A DNA stretch of 64,000 bases from Candidatus Villigracilis affinis. Its GTDB lineage: Bacteria; Chloroflexota; Anaerolineae; Anaerolineales; Villigracilaceae. Both the position numbers and the translations under genes were made by a program. Location of the stretch: the NCBI GenBank assembly GCA_016718275.1, contig JADKEA010000019.1:611313-675312 (forward strand), written 5' to 3'. The notes beneath the pieces were generated by a model that was given only the letters and a program-made list of their open reading frames with translations, searched no databases and was not told the DNA's origin. Of this stretch, positions 25,689 through 34,204 are shown piece by piece; position 1 is the first letter of the stretch, and each line of letters begins with the position of its first letter.

Positions 25689-26176
25689 TCATAACTGAAA
25701 AAGACTTTCTCGAATTCATGGATGCCAACGGATTTGTGTACGAGCGATTGGAACATCCCGCTGTGTTCACCTGCGCCGAAGCAGATTTGCACCATGCGGG
25801 TGTGGAAGCGGTGAGCACCAAGAATTTATTTCTGTGCGATAAAAAAGCGCGGCGATTCTTTCTGGCGGTGACGGCGTGCGAGAAGACCGTGAAACTGGAT
25901 GAATTGACTTCGCAGTTGGGCGTGGCTCATTTGCGTTTTGGCTCGGAAGAAAACCTGATGCGCCTGCTCGGCGTGACGCGCGGCTCGGTGACGATGATGG
26001 GCCTGGCGAATGATTCCGAACACGCCGTTGAGTTATGGATCGATGATGAAATCTGGCGCGGCGAACAATTTCTTTGTCACCCGCTGGTGAATACGGCGAC
26101 GCTGATTCTTTCAAAAGCAGAGTTGCAGCGGTTCTTCGCATTGACAGGACATGCTCCGAAATTTTTCAAGGAATGA
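25685..26176 (+). CDS. ProX/PrdX-type aminoacyl-tRNA deacylase
   Basis: 163 residues of the YbaK/ProX fold: FVYERLEHPAVFTCAEADLH at the N-terminus, then a conserved TKNLFLCDKK and the core lysine region CEKTVKLDEL. These trans-editing enzymes hydrolyse mischarged Ala- or Cys-tRNA(Pro). Its place inside a sugar operon, overlapping the upstream gene by 4 bp, is unexpected; it may be there by chance or for translation quality under the same induction. Length is normal for stand-alone PrdX. Confidence 0.82.
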   Translation: MIITEKDFLEFMDANGFVYERLEHPAVFTCAEADLHHAGVEAVSTKNLFLCDKKARRFFLAVTACEKTVKLDELTSQLGVAHLRFGSEENLMRLLGVTRGSVTMMGLANDSEHAVELWIDDEIWRGEQFLCHPLVNTATLILSKAELQRFFALTGHAPKFFKE

Positions 26177-26189
26177 AAGGAAGTTGAAT

Positions 26190-27185
26190 ATGAAAATTGC
26201 ATTTGCTGGAACAGGCGGAATCAACAAAGTCCATGCGCGGGGGGCGCAAAAGCTGGGATTGGAACTCGTAGCGGCTGTGAATCACAGACCCGAGTCAATG
26301 GCAGAGTTTTCAAAGGAATTTGGCATCCCGCGTCAATATGAAACCATCGAAGCCATGCTCAAAGATGGCGGCGTGGACGCGGTGGTGGTGAGCACGCCCA
26401 ACTATTTACATGCGCCGCAAACCATCGCCGCGTTGAATGCAGGCGTGCATGTGATGGTTGAAAAGCCGATGGCGATGAATGCGCGTGAAGCCGAGCAAAT
26501 GTGTGCGGCGGCGGATAAATCTGGCGCGTTGTTGATGGTGGCGCACTGCTGGCGTTTTCACCCCGAAGTGCAATGGTTGAAGGAACAATCTGAAAAACTT
26601 GGGAAAATCATTCGCACGAAGGCGTATAGCGTCCACGTGCATTGGGGACCTTCGGGCTGGTTCGCTCAAAAAGAATTTGCAGGCGGCGGCGCGATGGCAG
26701 ACATGGGTGTGCATGCGCTCGATACTACGCGCTACCTGCTTGGCGATCCGCAGCCCGTTTCAGTTTATGCAAAAATCGGCACGCACTACGGCAGTTACGA
26801 TGTGGATGATACAGGTGTCATCATCATTGAATGGGATAACGGCACAACATCCTATATTGAAACAGGTTGGTGGCAGCCGCATTCCGACAGTCCCGAAGCG
26901 GGCGCGCAACTCTATGGGCTCAAGGGATTCGGCTCGGTCTTCCCCACTCATTTGGAAATCCCAAATGAAGAAGAGCAAAGAATTGACTTGATTGAAACAG
27001 GTTTCCCGCAGCAGGAATCGCATCAGCCGCAAAGCCTGTACGATGACCAATTGAAATATTTTGTCGAGTGCGTTGAGAAGAATCAAACTCCAATCCCCGG
27101 CGGTCTGGAAGGCTGGACGAATATGAAGGTCGTGGATGCGGCGTATGAGTCGAGCAGAACTGGAAAGGCTGTGGAAATCAAATGA
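26190..27185 (+). CDS. Gfo/Idh/MocA-family NAD(P)-dependent oxidoreductase
   Basis: 331 residues from the ATG at 26190 (AAGGAAG site); a longer upstream start at 26151 was rejected as it overlaps the deacylase. The Rossmann motif AFAGTGGINKVHARGA is followed by VVVSTPNYLHAPQTI, the catalytic-region EKPMAMN and a C-terminal beta sheet. Such enzymes oxidise sugars or cyclitols, for example to 3-keto-sugars or inosose, and often work with epimerases and glycosidases as in this locus. It overlaps the PIG-L gene by 4 bp. Confidence 0.9.
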   Translation: MKIAFAGTGGINKVHARGAQKLGLELVAAVNHRPESMAEFSKEFGIPRQYETIEAMLKDGGVDAVVVSTPNYLHAPQTIAALNAGVHVMVEKPMAMNAREAEQMCAAADKSGALLMVAHCWRFHPEVQWLKEQSEKLGKIIRTKAYSVHVHWGPSGWFAQKEFAGGGAMADMGVHALDTTRYLLGDPQPVSVYAKIGTHYGSYDVDDTGVIIIEWDNGTTSYIETGWWQPHSDSPEAGAQLYGLKGFGSVFPTHLEIPNEEEQRIDLIETGFPQQESHQPQSLYDDQLKYFVECVEKNQTPIPGGLEGWTNMKVVDAAYESSRTGKAVEIK

Positions 27186-27928
27186 CAATCGAAACCATTC
27201 TCCCCACTCCTGATATGTTTTCTGCAAAGCGCATTCTTTGCATCCAGCCGCATTACGATGATAACGACATCGGCGCGGCGGGCATCCTTGCACAGCTTGC
27301 GAAAAACGGCGCTGAGATTATTTATCTCACGGTCACCAATGATTTGATGGGCGTTGTCGATTCTTCGCTCTCCGATGAAAAAGCCGCGGCGGCGCTCAAG
27401 CGCGATCAATTTGCAGCGGCGGAAATTGTCGGTGTGAAAGAGCAGTACTGGCTCGGCTATCCCGATGCGGGCGAGTACAACTATTTCGATGTGCGCCGCG
27501 ACCTGCTCAAATACATCCGCATCATCAAACCCGATTTTGTTTTCACCTGTGACCCGTGGCTGACGTACGAAGGACACCGCGATCACATCCAAACCGGACT
27601 GGCAGCCTCAGAAGCGGTCATGTTTGCTGGATTGACGAAAATCGCTTCGTCCGACCCGAAAGTTGATTCTGCCTACGAGCCGCATGACATCAACGGGATA
27701 GCGTTTTACTTCACCCGTGAACCGAATGTCATTGCGGATATTTCTTCCACGTGGGAGGAGAAAATCGGCGCATTGCGCTGTTACGAAGCCCAATTCACTC
27801 CGCAAGACATGGAGCAATTGCTCGTTGCCATGGACGCAAAGTCACAACAAGTGGCGCAGGGACAATCATTTCCGCGCGGCGAACCGTTGAAGGTGTTGAA
27901 CACCAGCGCGTTGCATGTCGGAATATAG
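27182..27928 (+). CDS. PIG-L (LmbE)-family deacetylase
   Basis: 248 residues. The zinc motif normally written AHPDDE is here PHYDDND (about residues 19-25), and the second ligand region is EGHRDHIQTG near 130. PIG-L enzymes remove N-acetyl groups from GlcNAc-linked lipids, mycothiol precursors or diacetylchitobiose. In this locus a role in deacetylating an imported N-acetylated amino sugar is likely. The last E of the motif is replaced by D. A heptad array follows the stop. Confidence 0.85.
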   Translation: MTIETILPTPDMFSAKRILCIQPHYDDNDIGAAGILAQLAKNGAEIIYLTVTNDLMGVVDSSLSDEKAAAALKRDQFAAAEIVGVKEQYWLGYPDAGEYNYFDVRRDLLKYIRIIKPDFVFTCDPWLTYEGHRDHIQTGLAASEAVMFAGLTKIASSDPKVDSAYEPHDINGIAFYFTREPNVIADISSTWEEKIGALRCYEAQFTPQDMEQLLVAMDAKSQQVAQGQSFPRGEPLKVLNTSALHVGI

Positions 27929-27963
27929 GACGATGAACAACAGACGATTGACCATCGTCTACC
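27929..27963. repeat. Heptad array between PIG-L and epimerase genes
   Basis: In-phase 7-mers of GACNATN type (GACGATG, AACAACA, GACGATT, GACCATC, GTCTACC) directly after the stop codon. AGACGAT and ATCGTCT within it can form a 7-bp hairpin. Confidence 0.6.
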
Positions 27964-27979
27964 TTTGAAAGGATATATC

Positions 27980-28960
27980 ATGAAAATTGGAATCGTCGGC
28001 GGTACAGGAAATATCAGCCAGCCTATCGTAAAACTTCTGCTCGAAAAGGGACATGAAGTCGTTGTATTCAATCGCGGGCAGACAGCGAAAGCGCCTGATG
28101 GCGTACGTGTCATTGCGGGAGATCGCAGTAACCGCGAAGACTTTGAACGCAAGATGCAAGCCGAGAAATTCGACGCGGCAATTGACATGATTTGCTTCAC
28201 CGCAGAAGATGCCGCATCGAGTGTCCGCGCGTTTCGGGGAGTGGGCTGGTTCGTACAGACTTCTACTGTTTGCACCTACGGCATTCAATATGACTATCTC
28301 CCCGTGGATGAGACTCATCCCCTGCGCCCGAATACCGAATACGGGCAGAATAAGGCGGCAGCGGATCATGTTTATCTCGAAGCGTATCACCGCGAGAAAT
28401 TTCCTGTCGTCATCATCAAGCCTTCCACAACCTACGGACCTGTGCAGGGAATGTTACGTCAAATCTGCTGGGATTTCTCGTGGATCGACCGTGTGAAAAA
28501 AGGCAAGCCTGTCATCATCTGCGGCGATGGATTTGCCATTCATCAGCATCTGCACGTGGATGACATCGCCCATGCCTTTGTCGGTGTGATCGGCAAGGAA
28601 CACACGATTGGGCAGACCTATAACGCCGTCAATCGCGGATTTTATACATGGCTCGATTATCACCGCCTTGCAAATAAGATTTTGGGCAGGGACGTGGAAC
28701 TCATCGGCGTGCCATTCGAAGATTTGCGGCGGCTCAACGTCCCTGAAATCGGCATTCTGGAAGATGAATTCGCGTTCAACGATTACTATTCCGCTGAAAA
28801 ACTTTTCCGCGATGTGCCCGAGTTTCACCCGCAGATTTCTCTGGAGCAGGGAATGACACAGGTCTTTGAAGTGATGGAACGCGAGGGGCGAATTCCCAAT
28901 TCAGATGAGTTGAAATGGGAAGATGAAATTGTTGCGAAATATAAGACGCTGTGGAAATAG
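27980..28960 (+). CDS. NAD-dependent epimerase/dehydratase (extended SDR)
   Basis: 326 residues from the ATG at 27980 (AAAGGA site), preferred to the in-frame ATG at 27965. The Rossmann motif GIVGGTGNISQPIVKLL is at the N-terminus. An S/Y/K-type active site is less standard: TSTVCTYGIQY carries the candidate tyrosine, and IKPSTTYGP follows as in UDP-sugar epimerases. It probably epimerises or oxidises a sugar or nucleotide sugar. It is flanked on both sides by heptad arrays with strong self-complementarity. Confidence 0.8.
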   Translation: MKIGIVGGTGNISQPIVKLLLEKGHEVVVFNRGQTAKAPDGVRVIAGDRSNREDFERKMQAEKFDAAIDMICFTAEDAASSVRAFRGVGWFVQTSTVCTYGIQYDYLPVDETHPLRPNTEYGQNKAAADHVYLEAYHREKFPVVIIKPSTTYGPVQGMLRQICWDFSWIDRVKKGKPVIICGDGFAIHQHLHVDDIAHAFVGVIGKEHTIGQTYNAVNRGFYTWLDYHRLANKILGRDVELIGVPFEDLRRLNVPEIGILEDEFAFNDYYSAEKLFRDVPEFHPQISLEQGMTQVFEVMEREGRIPNSDELKWEDEIVAKYKTLWK

Positions 28961-28961
28961 A

Positions 28962-29010
28962 GACCATTGACCACGGACGATGAATGGTCAACGGTCTTTC
29001 GTCCTTGGTC
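28962..29010. repeat. Seven-unit heptad array forming a hairpin
   Basis: Seven in-phase 7-mers fill the gap: three start GAC (GACCATT, GACCACG, GACGATG) and four end in GTC (AATGGTC, AACGGTC, TTTCGTC, CTTGGTC). The two halves are near complements, so the whole folds back on itself. It may act as terminator or mRNA-stabilising stem between epimerase and YdjC genes. Confidence 0.75.
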
Positions 29011-29026
29011 TCTTCGAAGGAGAAAA

Positions 29027-29917
29027 ATGAAACCAAATCCGTATTTGCAAAAAATGGGATACAGCAATACCGACCGACTCGTCATTATCCACACCGATGA
29101 CATTGGCATGTGCCATGCATCGGTGCAGGCGTTCAAAGATTTGTGGGCAGTTGGGACGATTACCTCTGGCGCGGTGATGGTGCCGTGTCCGTGGTTCCCT
29201 GCCACGGCGCAGATGTGCCGCGAGAATCCCGAAATGGACATGGGAGTCCATGCGACGCTCAACGCGGAGTGGACAAACTATCGGTGGGGTCCTGTTTCAG
29301 AAGCAGGAGCAGGCTCGGGCTTAAGAGATGAAGCGGGGTACTTCCATCAGTGGCATCAGGCAGTGTACGACAATGCCAGTCCAGAAGACGTGGAGGCGGA
29401 GGTCAATGCTCAAATCGAAATGGCGCTGAAGGCGGGCATTGATGCGACGCATGTCGATTCGCACATGGGCACGATCATGAGTCCGCTTTTTATTCAATCG
29501 TATGTTCAAGCAGCATCAAGCCGATTGCTGCCGAACATGCTGCCGCGACTCGATGCAAAGGGAATCGAGATGATGGGTGTAAGTGAAGCGGACATGATTT
29601 CGTATGCGCCCGTTATGGAAATGTTGGAGGGGATTGGCGTGCCGACTCTGAACGGAATTGTGGCGATGCCGCTCGACCAGCCCGATGGTCAAATGGAGAT
29701 TGCAAAAAATCTTTTGGGCAATTTACCCGAAGGCATCACGCATTTTATTTTGCATCCATCCATTGATACGCCTGAATTGCGAGCCATTGCTCCCGATTGG
29801 GAAAGCCGTGTTTCGAATTACAACACTTTCATGAGTGATGAGTTGAAGAAATTCATCGAAAGCGAAGACATCAAGCCGATTGGGTATCGCGCGATACGAG
29901 ACGCGATGCGGAAGTAA
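29027..29917 (+). CDS. YdjC/ChbG-family carbohydrate deacetylase
   Basis: 296 residues from the ATG at 29027 with GAAGGAG upstream; the longer frame from 28967 runs through the heptad array and is rejected. Metal-site motifs are IIHTDDIGMCHA (near 20-31), ATHVDSHMGT (near 140) and HPSID late. ChbG removes an acetyl group from chito-oligosaccharides before hydrolysis. Along with PIG-L it gives the locus two unrelated deacetylases, the strongest hint that N-acetylated sugars are substrates. Confidence 0.85.
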   Translation: MKPNPYLQKMGYSNTDRLVIIHTDDIGMCHASVQAFKDLWAVGTITSGAVMVPCPWFPATAQMCRENPEMDMGVHATLNAEWTNYRWGPVSEAGAGSGLRDEAGYFHQWHQAVYDNASPEDVEAEVNAQIEMALKAGIDATHVDSHMGTIMSPLFIQSYVQAASSRLLPNMLPRLDAKGIEMMGVSEADMISYAPVMEMLEGIGVPTLNGIVAMPLDQPDGQMEIAKNLLGNLPEGITHFILHPSIDTPELRAIAPDWESRVSNYNTFMSDELKKFIESEDIKPIGYRAIRDAMRK

Positions 29918-29973
29918 TTCTTTCTTTCCTCTTTCTTCTTTCATGAGCAAGAAAGAACGCCAAAGGAGTTCAC

Positions 29974-31326
29974 ATGGAAGTCAGTAAAAAATTTCAGACC
30001 AGCACCAAAACCCGCATCCTATATTCGCTTTCCAGTTTGGGGATCACGATCCCCGGCGAGGCGGTGGCGGGTGTGATTGCGTTTTACATCGTAGATATCA
30101 AGAACCTGCCCGTTGCAATGTATTCGACCTTTTGGTTTTTCTATACTATCTACAATGCCTTGAACAACCCTGCGCTCGGATATTTTTCTGACCGCACCCG
30201 TTCACGCTGGGGACGCAGGCTCCCGTATATTTTGTTCGGCGGGCTGCCCTATGCACTTGCATTTGCTTTGTTGTTTACTGCGCCGTTTGATGGAAAATCT
30301 GACCCGCGCGGATTGTTGATCTATTTCGGGGCCGCCATTGTTTTGTGGGAAGGTTTATATACTGCGCTTGCCACGGGATATTACGGTTTGCTGCCTGAAA
30401 TGTTCGGCACCTACGAAGAGCGGACAGATGTCGCCGCGAAGATGAATATTTTTCAGATCATCGGTCTGTTTATCGGCGCAGCATTACCGCCGATGCTGGC
30501 CAACATCATGGGCTGGAGCGGAATGGCGATGCTGTTCGCGGGGATCTCTGTTATCGCGATCTATGCGGGCTACCCAGCCATGTTCGAACGCAAGGAACTT
30601 CATACCGACACGAGCTTTCCCTTTGTGGATGCGCTCAAATATACTTTTGCCAATCGCAGTTATCTCACCGCTGCTGGCGCGCAAACCATGCGTTTCTTTG
30701 CCACAGGTTCCCTGCAAACAGGGATTCTCTTCTACCTCAAATACAGCCTGAAGGTGGATGAAAGCCTCGCAACCGTCATCCTCGGCGGTGCGTTTTTCAT
30801 TGCCATGCTGTCGTTGTATCCGTGGCGGAATTGGGTGGCGAATCGCCTCGACTCGCGCCGTACGCTCATGCTTGCCAATGTCATTATGATCTTTGGCATT
30901 GTGCCGATGGGATTCTCGCCCAACATCTATTTTACTTATGCAGCAGCGGTTGTGCTTGGCATCGGCCTCGGCGGACTTGTGCTGATTGGCGATGTCATCA
31001 TGACTGAGGTCGTTGACGAGGACGAAGTCAAAACAGGTCATCAACGCGCGGGTATGTATTTTGGCATGAGCGGATTTCTCATCACATTGAGCGGCTTGCT
31101 CGTTTCATCTGTGTTTGGCCTGGTCATGCCTGCTTTTGGTTATGACACACTTCTCGAAGTTCAACCCGCGTCCGTTGATCTCGGCTTCCGCATCTTCCTC
31201 ACTGTGCCAACTTCCATCGGCTTTTTGCTCGCCATCTTTTTATTGTGGCTGTATCCGCTGCATGGAAAATATTTGGAAGACATCAAAACAACTCTCAAAC
31301 AAAAGAGAGATTCCTCAAATATCTAA
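29974..31326 (+). CDS. GPH-type (glycoside-pentoside-hexuronide) cation symporter, MFS
   Basis: 450 residues with about 12 transmembrane helices. The GPH signature between TM2 and TM3, NPALGYFSDRTRSRWGRRLP, is present, as is GDVIMTEVVDEDEVKTG in the central part, typical of MelB-like proteins. It imports a glycoside with Na+ or H+. AAAGGAG precedes the ATG. It offers a second uptake route next to the ABC importer. A pyrimidine-rich tract lies between it and the YdjC gene. Confidence 0.88.
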   Translation: MEVSKKFQTSTKTRILYSLSSLGITIPGEAVAGVIAFYIVDIKNLPVAMYSTFWFFYTIYNALNNPALGYFSDRTRSRWGRRLPYILFGGLPYALAFALLFTAPFDGKSDPRGLLIYFGAAIVLWEGLYTALATGYYGLLPEMFGTYEERTDVAAKMNIFQIIGLFIGAALPPMLANIMGWSGMAMLFAGISVIAIYAGYPAMFERKELHTDTSFPFVDALKYTFANRSYLTAAGAQTMRFFATGSLQTGILFYLKYSLKVDESLATVILGGAFFIAMLSLYPWRNWVANRLDSRRTLMLANVIMIFGIVPMGFSPNIYFTYAAAVVLGIGLGGLVLIGDVIMTEVVDEDEVKTGHQRAGMYFGMSGFLITLSGLLVSSVFGLVMPAFGYDTLLEVQPASVDLGFRIFLTVPTSIGFLLAIFLLWLYPLHGKYLEDIKTTLKQKRDSSNI

Positions 31327-31372
31327 TTACTGATTACTACTCACTGATGACCTCCCGACACCCGACACCCAT
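31324..31372. repeat. Seven-unit heptad array overlapping the next start codon
   Basis: In-phase 7-mers (TAATTAC, TGATTAC, TACTCAC, TGATGAC, CTCCCGA, CACCCGA, CACCCAT) cover the stop codon of the GPH gene's end region and the ATG at 31347 of the kinase-transferase gene. Unit type changes from NNNTTAC to CACCCNN within the array. Confidence 0.75.
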
Positions 31373-33164
31373 CACTTTATTTTCTCCCTACCGCATTTGC
31401 CCCATTGGCGCGCACATTGATCATCAAGGCGGCGTGGTGCTGGGTCGCACTATCAACATCGGCACAACGCTTGAATACGAGCTGCTTGATTCAAACGAAC
31501 TTCACATCACCAGCGACCAATTCGGCGAGGTGAAATTTTCCATCGGGGCGCTCGACACCAATCATTGGGCGCGATATGCCCAAGCCGCCGCACGCGTGTT
31601 GAAAGCCAAGCGCGGAATCAAGGCGCATGTCACTGGTTCGTTGGTCGGCGCAGGGTTGAGTTCATCTGCTTCAGTGGGGTTGGCGTTTCTCAAGGCGCTC
31701 GCAAATGTCAACCAAATGGAATTCAGCGATGAGCAATTCGTTCATCTGGATTTTGAACTCGAACATAACGAACTGGGTCTGCAAAACGGATTACTCGACC
31801 CGATGAGCATTATCTACGGAAAAAGAAACGCGCTTCTTTTCATGGACACGGTAACTGGTTCTGTTTCCCCCATCATGGATCCACCCTCGGGCAGTTTCGC
31901 CTGGGTCGTGGCGTATTCAGGCATCTCGCGTGAACTCACCAAAAGCGGATTCAACGTCCGCGTGGCGGAGTGCCATGAAGCCGCATCCACACTGCAAAAC
32001 GGAGCATGGAAACTGGGCGACGTTCCGCGCGAAATTTTTGAGGCGAAGAAAATGTCATTGCCAGAAAACCTCCGCAAACGAGCCGAGCATTTCTTCACCG
32101 AAGTGGACAGAGTCCACGCGGGCGCGAAAATGTGGAAGGATGCAGACCTCGAAAGATTCGGTCAGTTGATGAACGAATCCTGCCAATCTTCGATTACCAA
32201 TTACCAATCAGGCAGCGACATCCTCATCGAATTGCATGAACTTGTCAGTTCCACCAGCGGAATTTACGGCAGCCGATTCAGCGGCGGCGGATATGGCGGT
32301 TGCGTGGTTGCCTTGGCAAGCCGGGGCCACGCCGAAAAAGCCTGTGCCGAAATCGCCCAGAAATTCAAATCCGCCCACCCTGAATTGGATTCAAAAGTTT
32401 TCGTTGTCGAAACTGCCGATGGGCTTGCCACCCATCACCCATCACCCGTCACCCGTTCCGCCGTTCTTCTCGCCGCAGGTCGCGGCAAACGTCAACGCCC
32501 ATATACCGATGTCACCCCCAAGCCATTGCTGGAAGTCAACGGACGCCCCACACTGGATTATGTGCTGCGTGCCGTATCAAAGGCTGGTGTGGAACGGGTC
32601 TGCATTGTGACAAATCATTTGGAAGAAAAAATCTTTGAGTACGTCGGCGATGGCTCAAAATGGAATCTCTCCGCTTCGTTTGCTCATCAGGCTGAATTAC
32701 GCGGCAACGGCGATGCGCTCCTTTCTGTGCCAAAAGAATGGATTCAAAACGAGCCTGTCATGGTCGTAGCAACCGATTACATCCTCGAAGAAAATTCCCT
32801 GCTTGAGTTGGTGCAGGCAAAAGAGAAATCTCAGGCAGAGATCGTGATGAGCCTGAAGGAATGTCCCATCGAAGAACTCACCGCCCGCTCCAGCGTGGAC
32901 GTGGATTCAGAGTGGCGCGTAAAACGCATTATCGAGAAGCCAAAACCCGAGGAAATCATGAGTCCCTACGCGGCTTCGATTCTGTTCATCCTCCCGCCGC
33001 AAATTTGGGACTACCTGCCAAATATCCGCCCTTCGGAGCGCGGAGAGATCGAAATGCAAGCTGCCATTGACCGCATGATTCAAGATGGATTCAAAGCAGT
33101 GGGTGTTTTGCAATCCGCGCCAAAAGAATGGGATGCTGCCCATCACGCGCAACTTTCAACCTGA
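31347..33164 (+). CDS. Bifunctional GHMP (galactokinase-like) kinase and sugar-1-phosphate nucleotidyltransferase
   Basis: 606 residues. Kinase half (about 1-365): galactokinase motif region SPYRICPIGAHIDHQGG, ATP loop GAGLSSSASVGLAFLKAL and motif 3 SGGGYGGCVVAL. Transferase half (about 370-606): AVLLAAGRGKRQRPYTDVTP, PLLEVNGRP and VATDYIL, as in RmlA/GlmU-type enzymes. Together they would turn a free sugar into a nucleotide sugar, like eukaryotic and Bacteroides FKP but with the halves in reverse order. The linker (LATHHPSPVTRS) is encoded by four heptads. The start lies in another heptad array without a ribosome site, so the exact N-terminus is unsure. Confidence 0.88.
   Translation: MTSRHPTPITLFSPYRICPIGAHIDHQGGVVLGRTINIGTTLEYELLDSNELHITSDQFGEVKFSIGALDTNHWARYAQAAARVLKAKRGIKAHVTGSLVGAGLSSSASVGLAFLKALANVNQMEFSDEQFVHLDFELEHNELGLQNGLLDPMSIIYGKRNALLFMDTVTGSVSPIMDPPSGSFAWVVAYSGISRELTKSGFNVRVAECHEAASTLQNGAWKLGDVPREIFEAKKMSLPENLRKRAEHFFTEVDRVHAGAKMWKDADLERFGQLMNESCQSSITNYQSGSDILIELHELVSSTSGIYGSRFSGGGYGGCVVALASRGHAEKACAEIAQKFKSAHPELDSKVFVVETADGLATHHPSPVTRSAVLLAAGRGKRQRPYTDVTPKPLLEVNGRPTLDYVLRAVSKAGVERVCIVTNHLEEKIFEYVGDGSKWNLSASFAHQAELRGNGDALLSVPKEWIQNEPVMVVATDYILEENSLLELVQAKEKSQAEIVMSLKECPIEELTARSSVDVDSEWRVKRIIEKPKPEEIMSPYAASILFILPPQIWDYLPNIRPSERGEIEMQAAIDRMIQDGFKAVGVLQSAPKEWDAAHHAQLST
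32184..32211. repeat. Four-unit heptad array inside the kinase half
   Basis: CAATCTT, CGATTAC, CAATTAC and CAATCAG in phase, encoding the surface-like segment QSSITNYQSG of the GHMP kinase domain. Confidence 0.7.
32430..32457. repeat. Four-unit heptad array at the kinase/nucleotidyltransferase junction
   Basis: ACCCATC twice, then ACCCGTC and ACCCGTT, in phase, lie exactly between the two enzyme domains. The same repeat type occurs in non-coding DNA just upstream of this gene (31352-31372), so the linker looks like former intergenic DNA. Confidence 0.8.
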
Positions 33165-33183
33165 AACTTTCAAACGGAGATTT

Positions 33184-34155
33184 ATGAAATACTTTTTAGG
33201 AATAGATGTAGGTTCGTCAAAAACCCACGCACTGATTGTTGATGAGAAAGGTCAATGTGTAGGGTTTGGAAAATCGTGGGGCGGCAATCATCAAGGCGTT
33301 GGCTATGATGGCTTGCTGAATGTCTTGCAGGAGTCATTCGAGGGCGCGAAGAAAATGTCAGGGGTGGGGAATGCTCAAATAGCAGGAGCAGGCTTCGGTG
33401 TAGCTGGATACGATTTTCCATCCGACAGAGAATCTCATTTGCAGACCATCTCAAAGCTGGGATTATCCTGTCCCGTGGAAATCGTCAACGACGGCACGAA
33501 TGGATTGCTGGCTGGCGCAACGCGCGGAATCGGAGTCAACGTGACGGCGGGGTCTTCGAACAATTGCCGCGGGCGAAATAAAAATGGAAAAGAAGGACGC
33601 ATCGTCGGCAATGGCCCGACCTTCGGCGAATATGGCGGCGGGATCGAGATCGCATATCGCGCGCTGCAAGCTGTGAACTATGCGTGGATCAAACGTACCC
33701 CGCCCACTGTGCTGACAAAGGTTTTGCTCGAAGCAACGGGTGCGAAAGATGAAGCCGATCTGATGGAAGGCGTGTCGAACAGTCAATATCATATCTTTCC
33801 GTTTGTTGCGATCGAAGTGATCAATGCGGCGCGCAATGGCGATGCCGCCGCGCAGGAGATCATTCGTTGGGCGGGGGAGGAGTTGGGCTGGCTGGCAGTT
33901 TCGGTGGCGCGGCAAATCGAAATGGAAGATGATGAAGTGGAGATCGTTCAATCGGGCAGCATTTTCGAAGCGGGTGAGATCATCATAAAGCCGATGCGTG
34001 ATGTGGTGCTAAGGCATTGCCCGCGCGCAAAGTTGATTCGGCTCGATGGTCCGCCTGTGGTGGGGGCGGTCATTCTCGGCATGGAGCAGGCTGGCTTCGA
34101 TGGTTACGCCATCCGCGATGTGGTGGTGCGGACAGCGAAGGAAATTGTGAAGTGA
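33184..34155 (+). CDS. BadF/BadG-family ATPase, N-acetylglucosamine-kinase-like
   Basis: 323 residues from the ATG at 33184 (CGGAG site); the longer frame from 33085 overlaps the upstream gene. ASKHA-fold motifs: phosphate-1 loop FLGIDVGSSKTHALIVDEKG, VNDGTNGLLAG near 105, and the adenosine region VQSGSIFEAG late. Closest functional relatives are GlcNAc kinases of the BadF group, which phosphorylate an amino sugar at C6. The GTGS-like loop is altered to TAGSSNNCRGR. With the deacetylases it supports an amino-sugar route. Confidence 0.82.
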   Translation: MKYFLGIDVGSSKTHALIVDEKGQCVGFGKSWGGNHQGVGYDGLLNVLQESFEGAKKMSGVGNAQIAGAGFGVAGYDFPSDRESHLQTISKLGLSCPVEIVNDGTNGLLAGATRGIGVNVTAGSSNNCRGRNKNGKEGRIVGNGPTFGEYGGGIEIAYRALQAVNYAWIKRTPPTVLTKVLLEATGAKDEADLMEGVSNSQYHIFPFVAIEVINAARNGDAAAQEIIRWAGEELGWLAVSVARQIEMEDDEVEIVQSGSIFEAGEIIIKPMRDVVLRHCPRAKLIRLDGPPVVGAVILGMEQAGFDGYAIRDVVVRTAKEIVK

Positions 34156-34160
34156 TATTT

Positions 34161-34193
34161 AGACCCTAAAGGTTTTTAAAACCTTTAGGGTCT
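34161..34193. repeat. Perfect 33-bp palindrome of the GACCCTAAAGG type
   Basis: AGACCCTAAAGGTTTT (34161-34176) is followed after one T by its exact complement (34178-34193). It lies in the 49-bp gap before the ceramidase-like gene and could be a terminator or a mobile palindromic repeat. The short spacing makes DNA cruciform or RNA stem possible. Confidence 0.7.
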
Positions 34194-34204
34194 GTGAGGA
34201 AAAA

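Noticed and set aside
20868..29010. Heptad arrays as CRISPR repeats or VNTR of one fixed unit
   Set aside because: Units are 7 bp without spacers and differ between and within arrays, so neither description fits.
28967..29026. Longer N-terminus for the YdjC deacetylase
   Set aside because: It is encoded by the heptad array and lacks a ribosome site, while GAAGGAG precedes the ATG at 29027.
31245..31346. Upstream start for the kinase-nucleotidyltransferase fusion
   Set aside because: It would overlap the end of the GPH transporter by over 80 bp; homology begins near SPYRICPIGAH.
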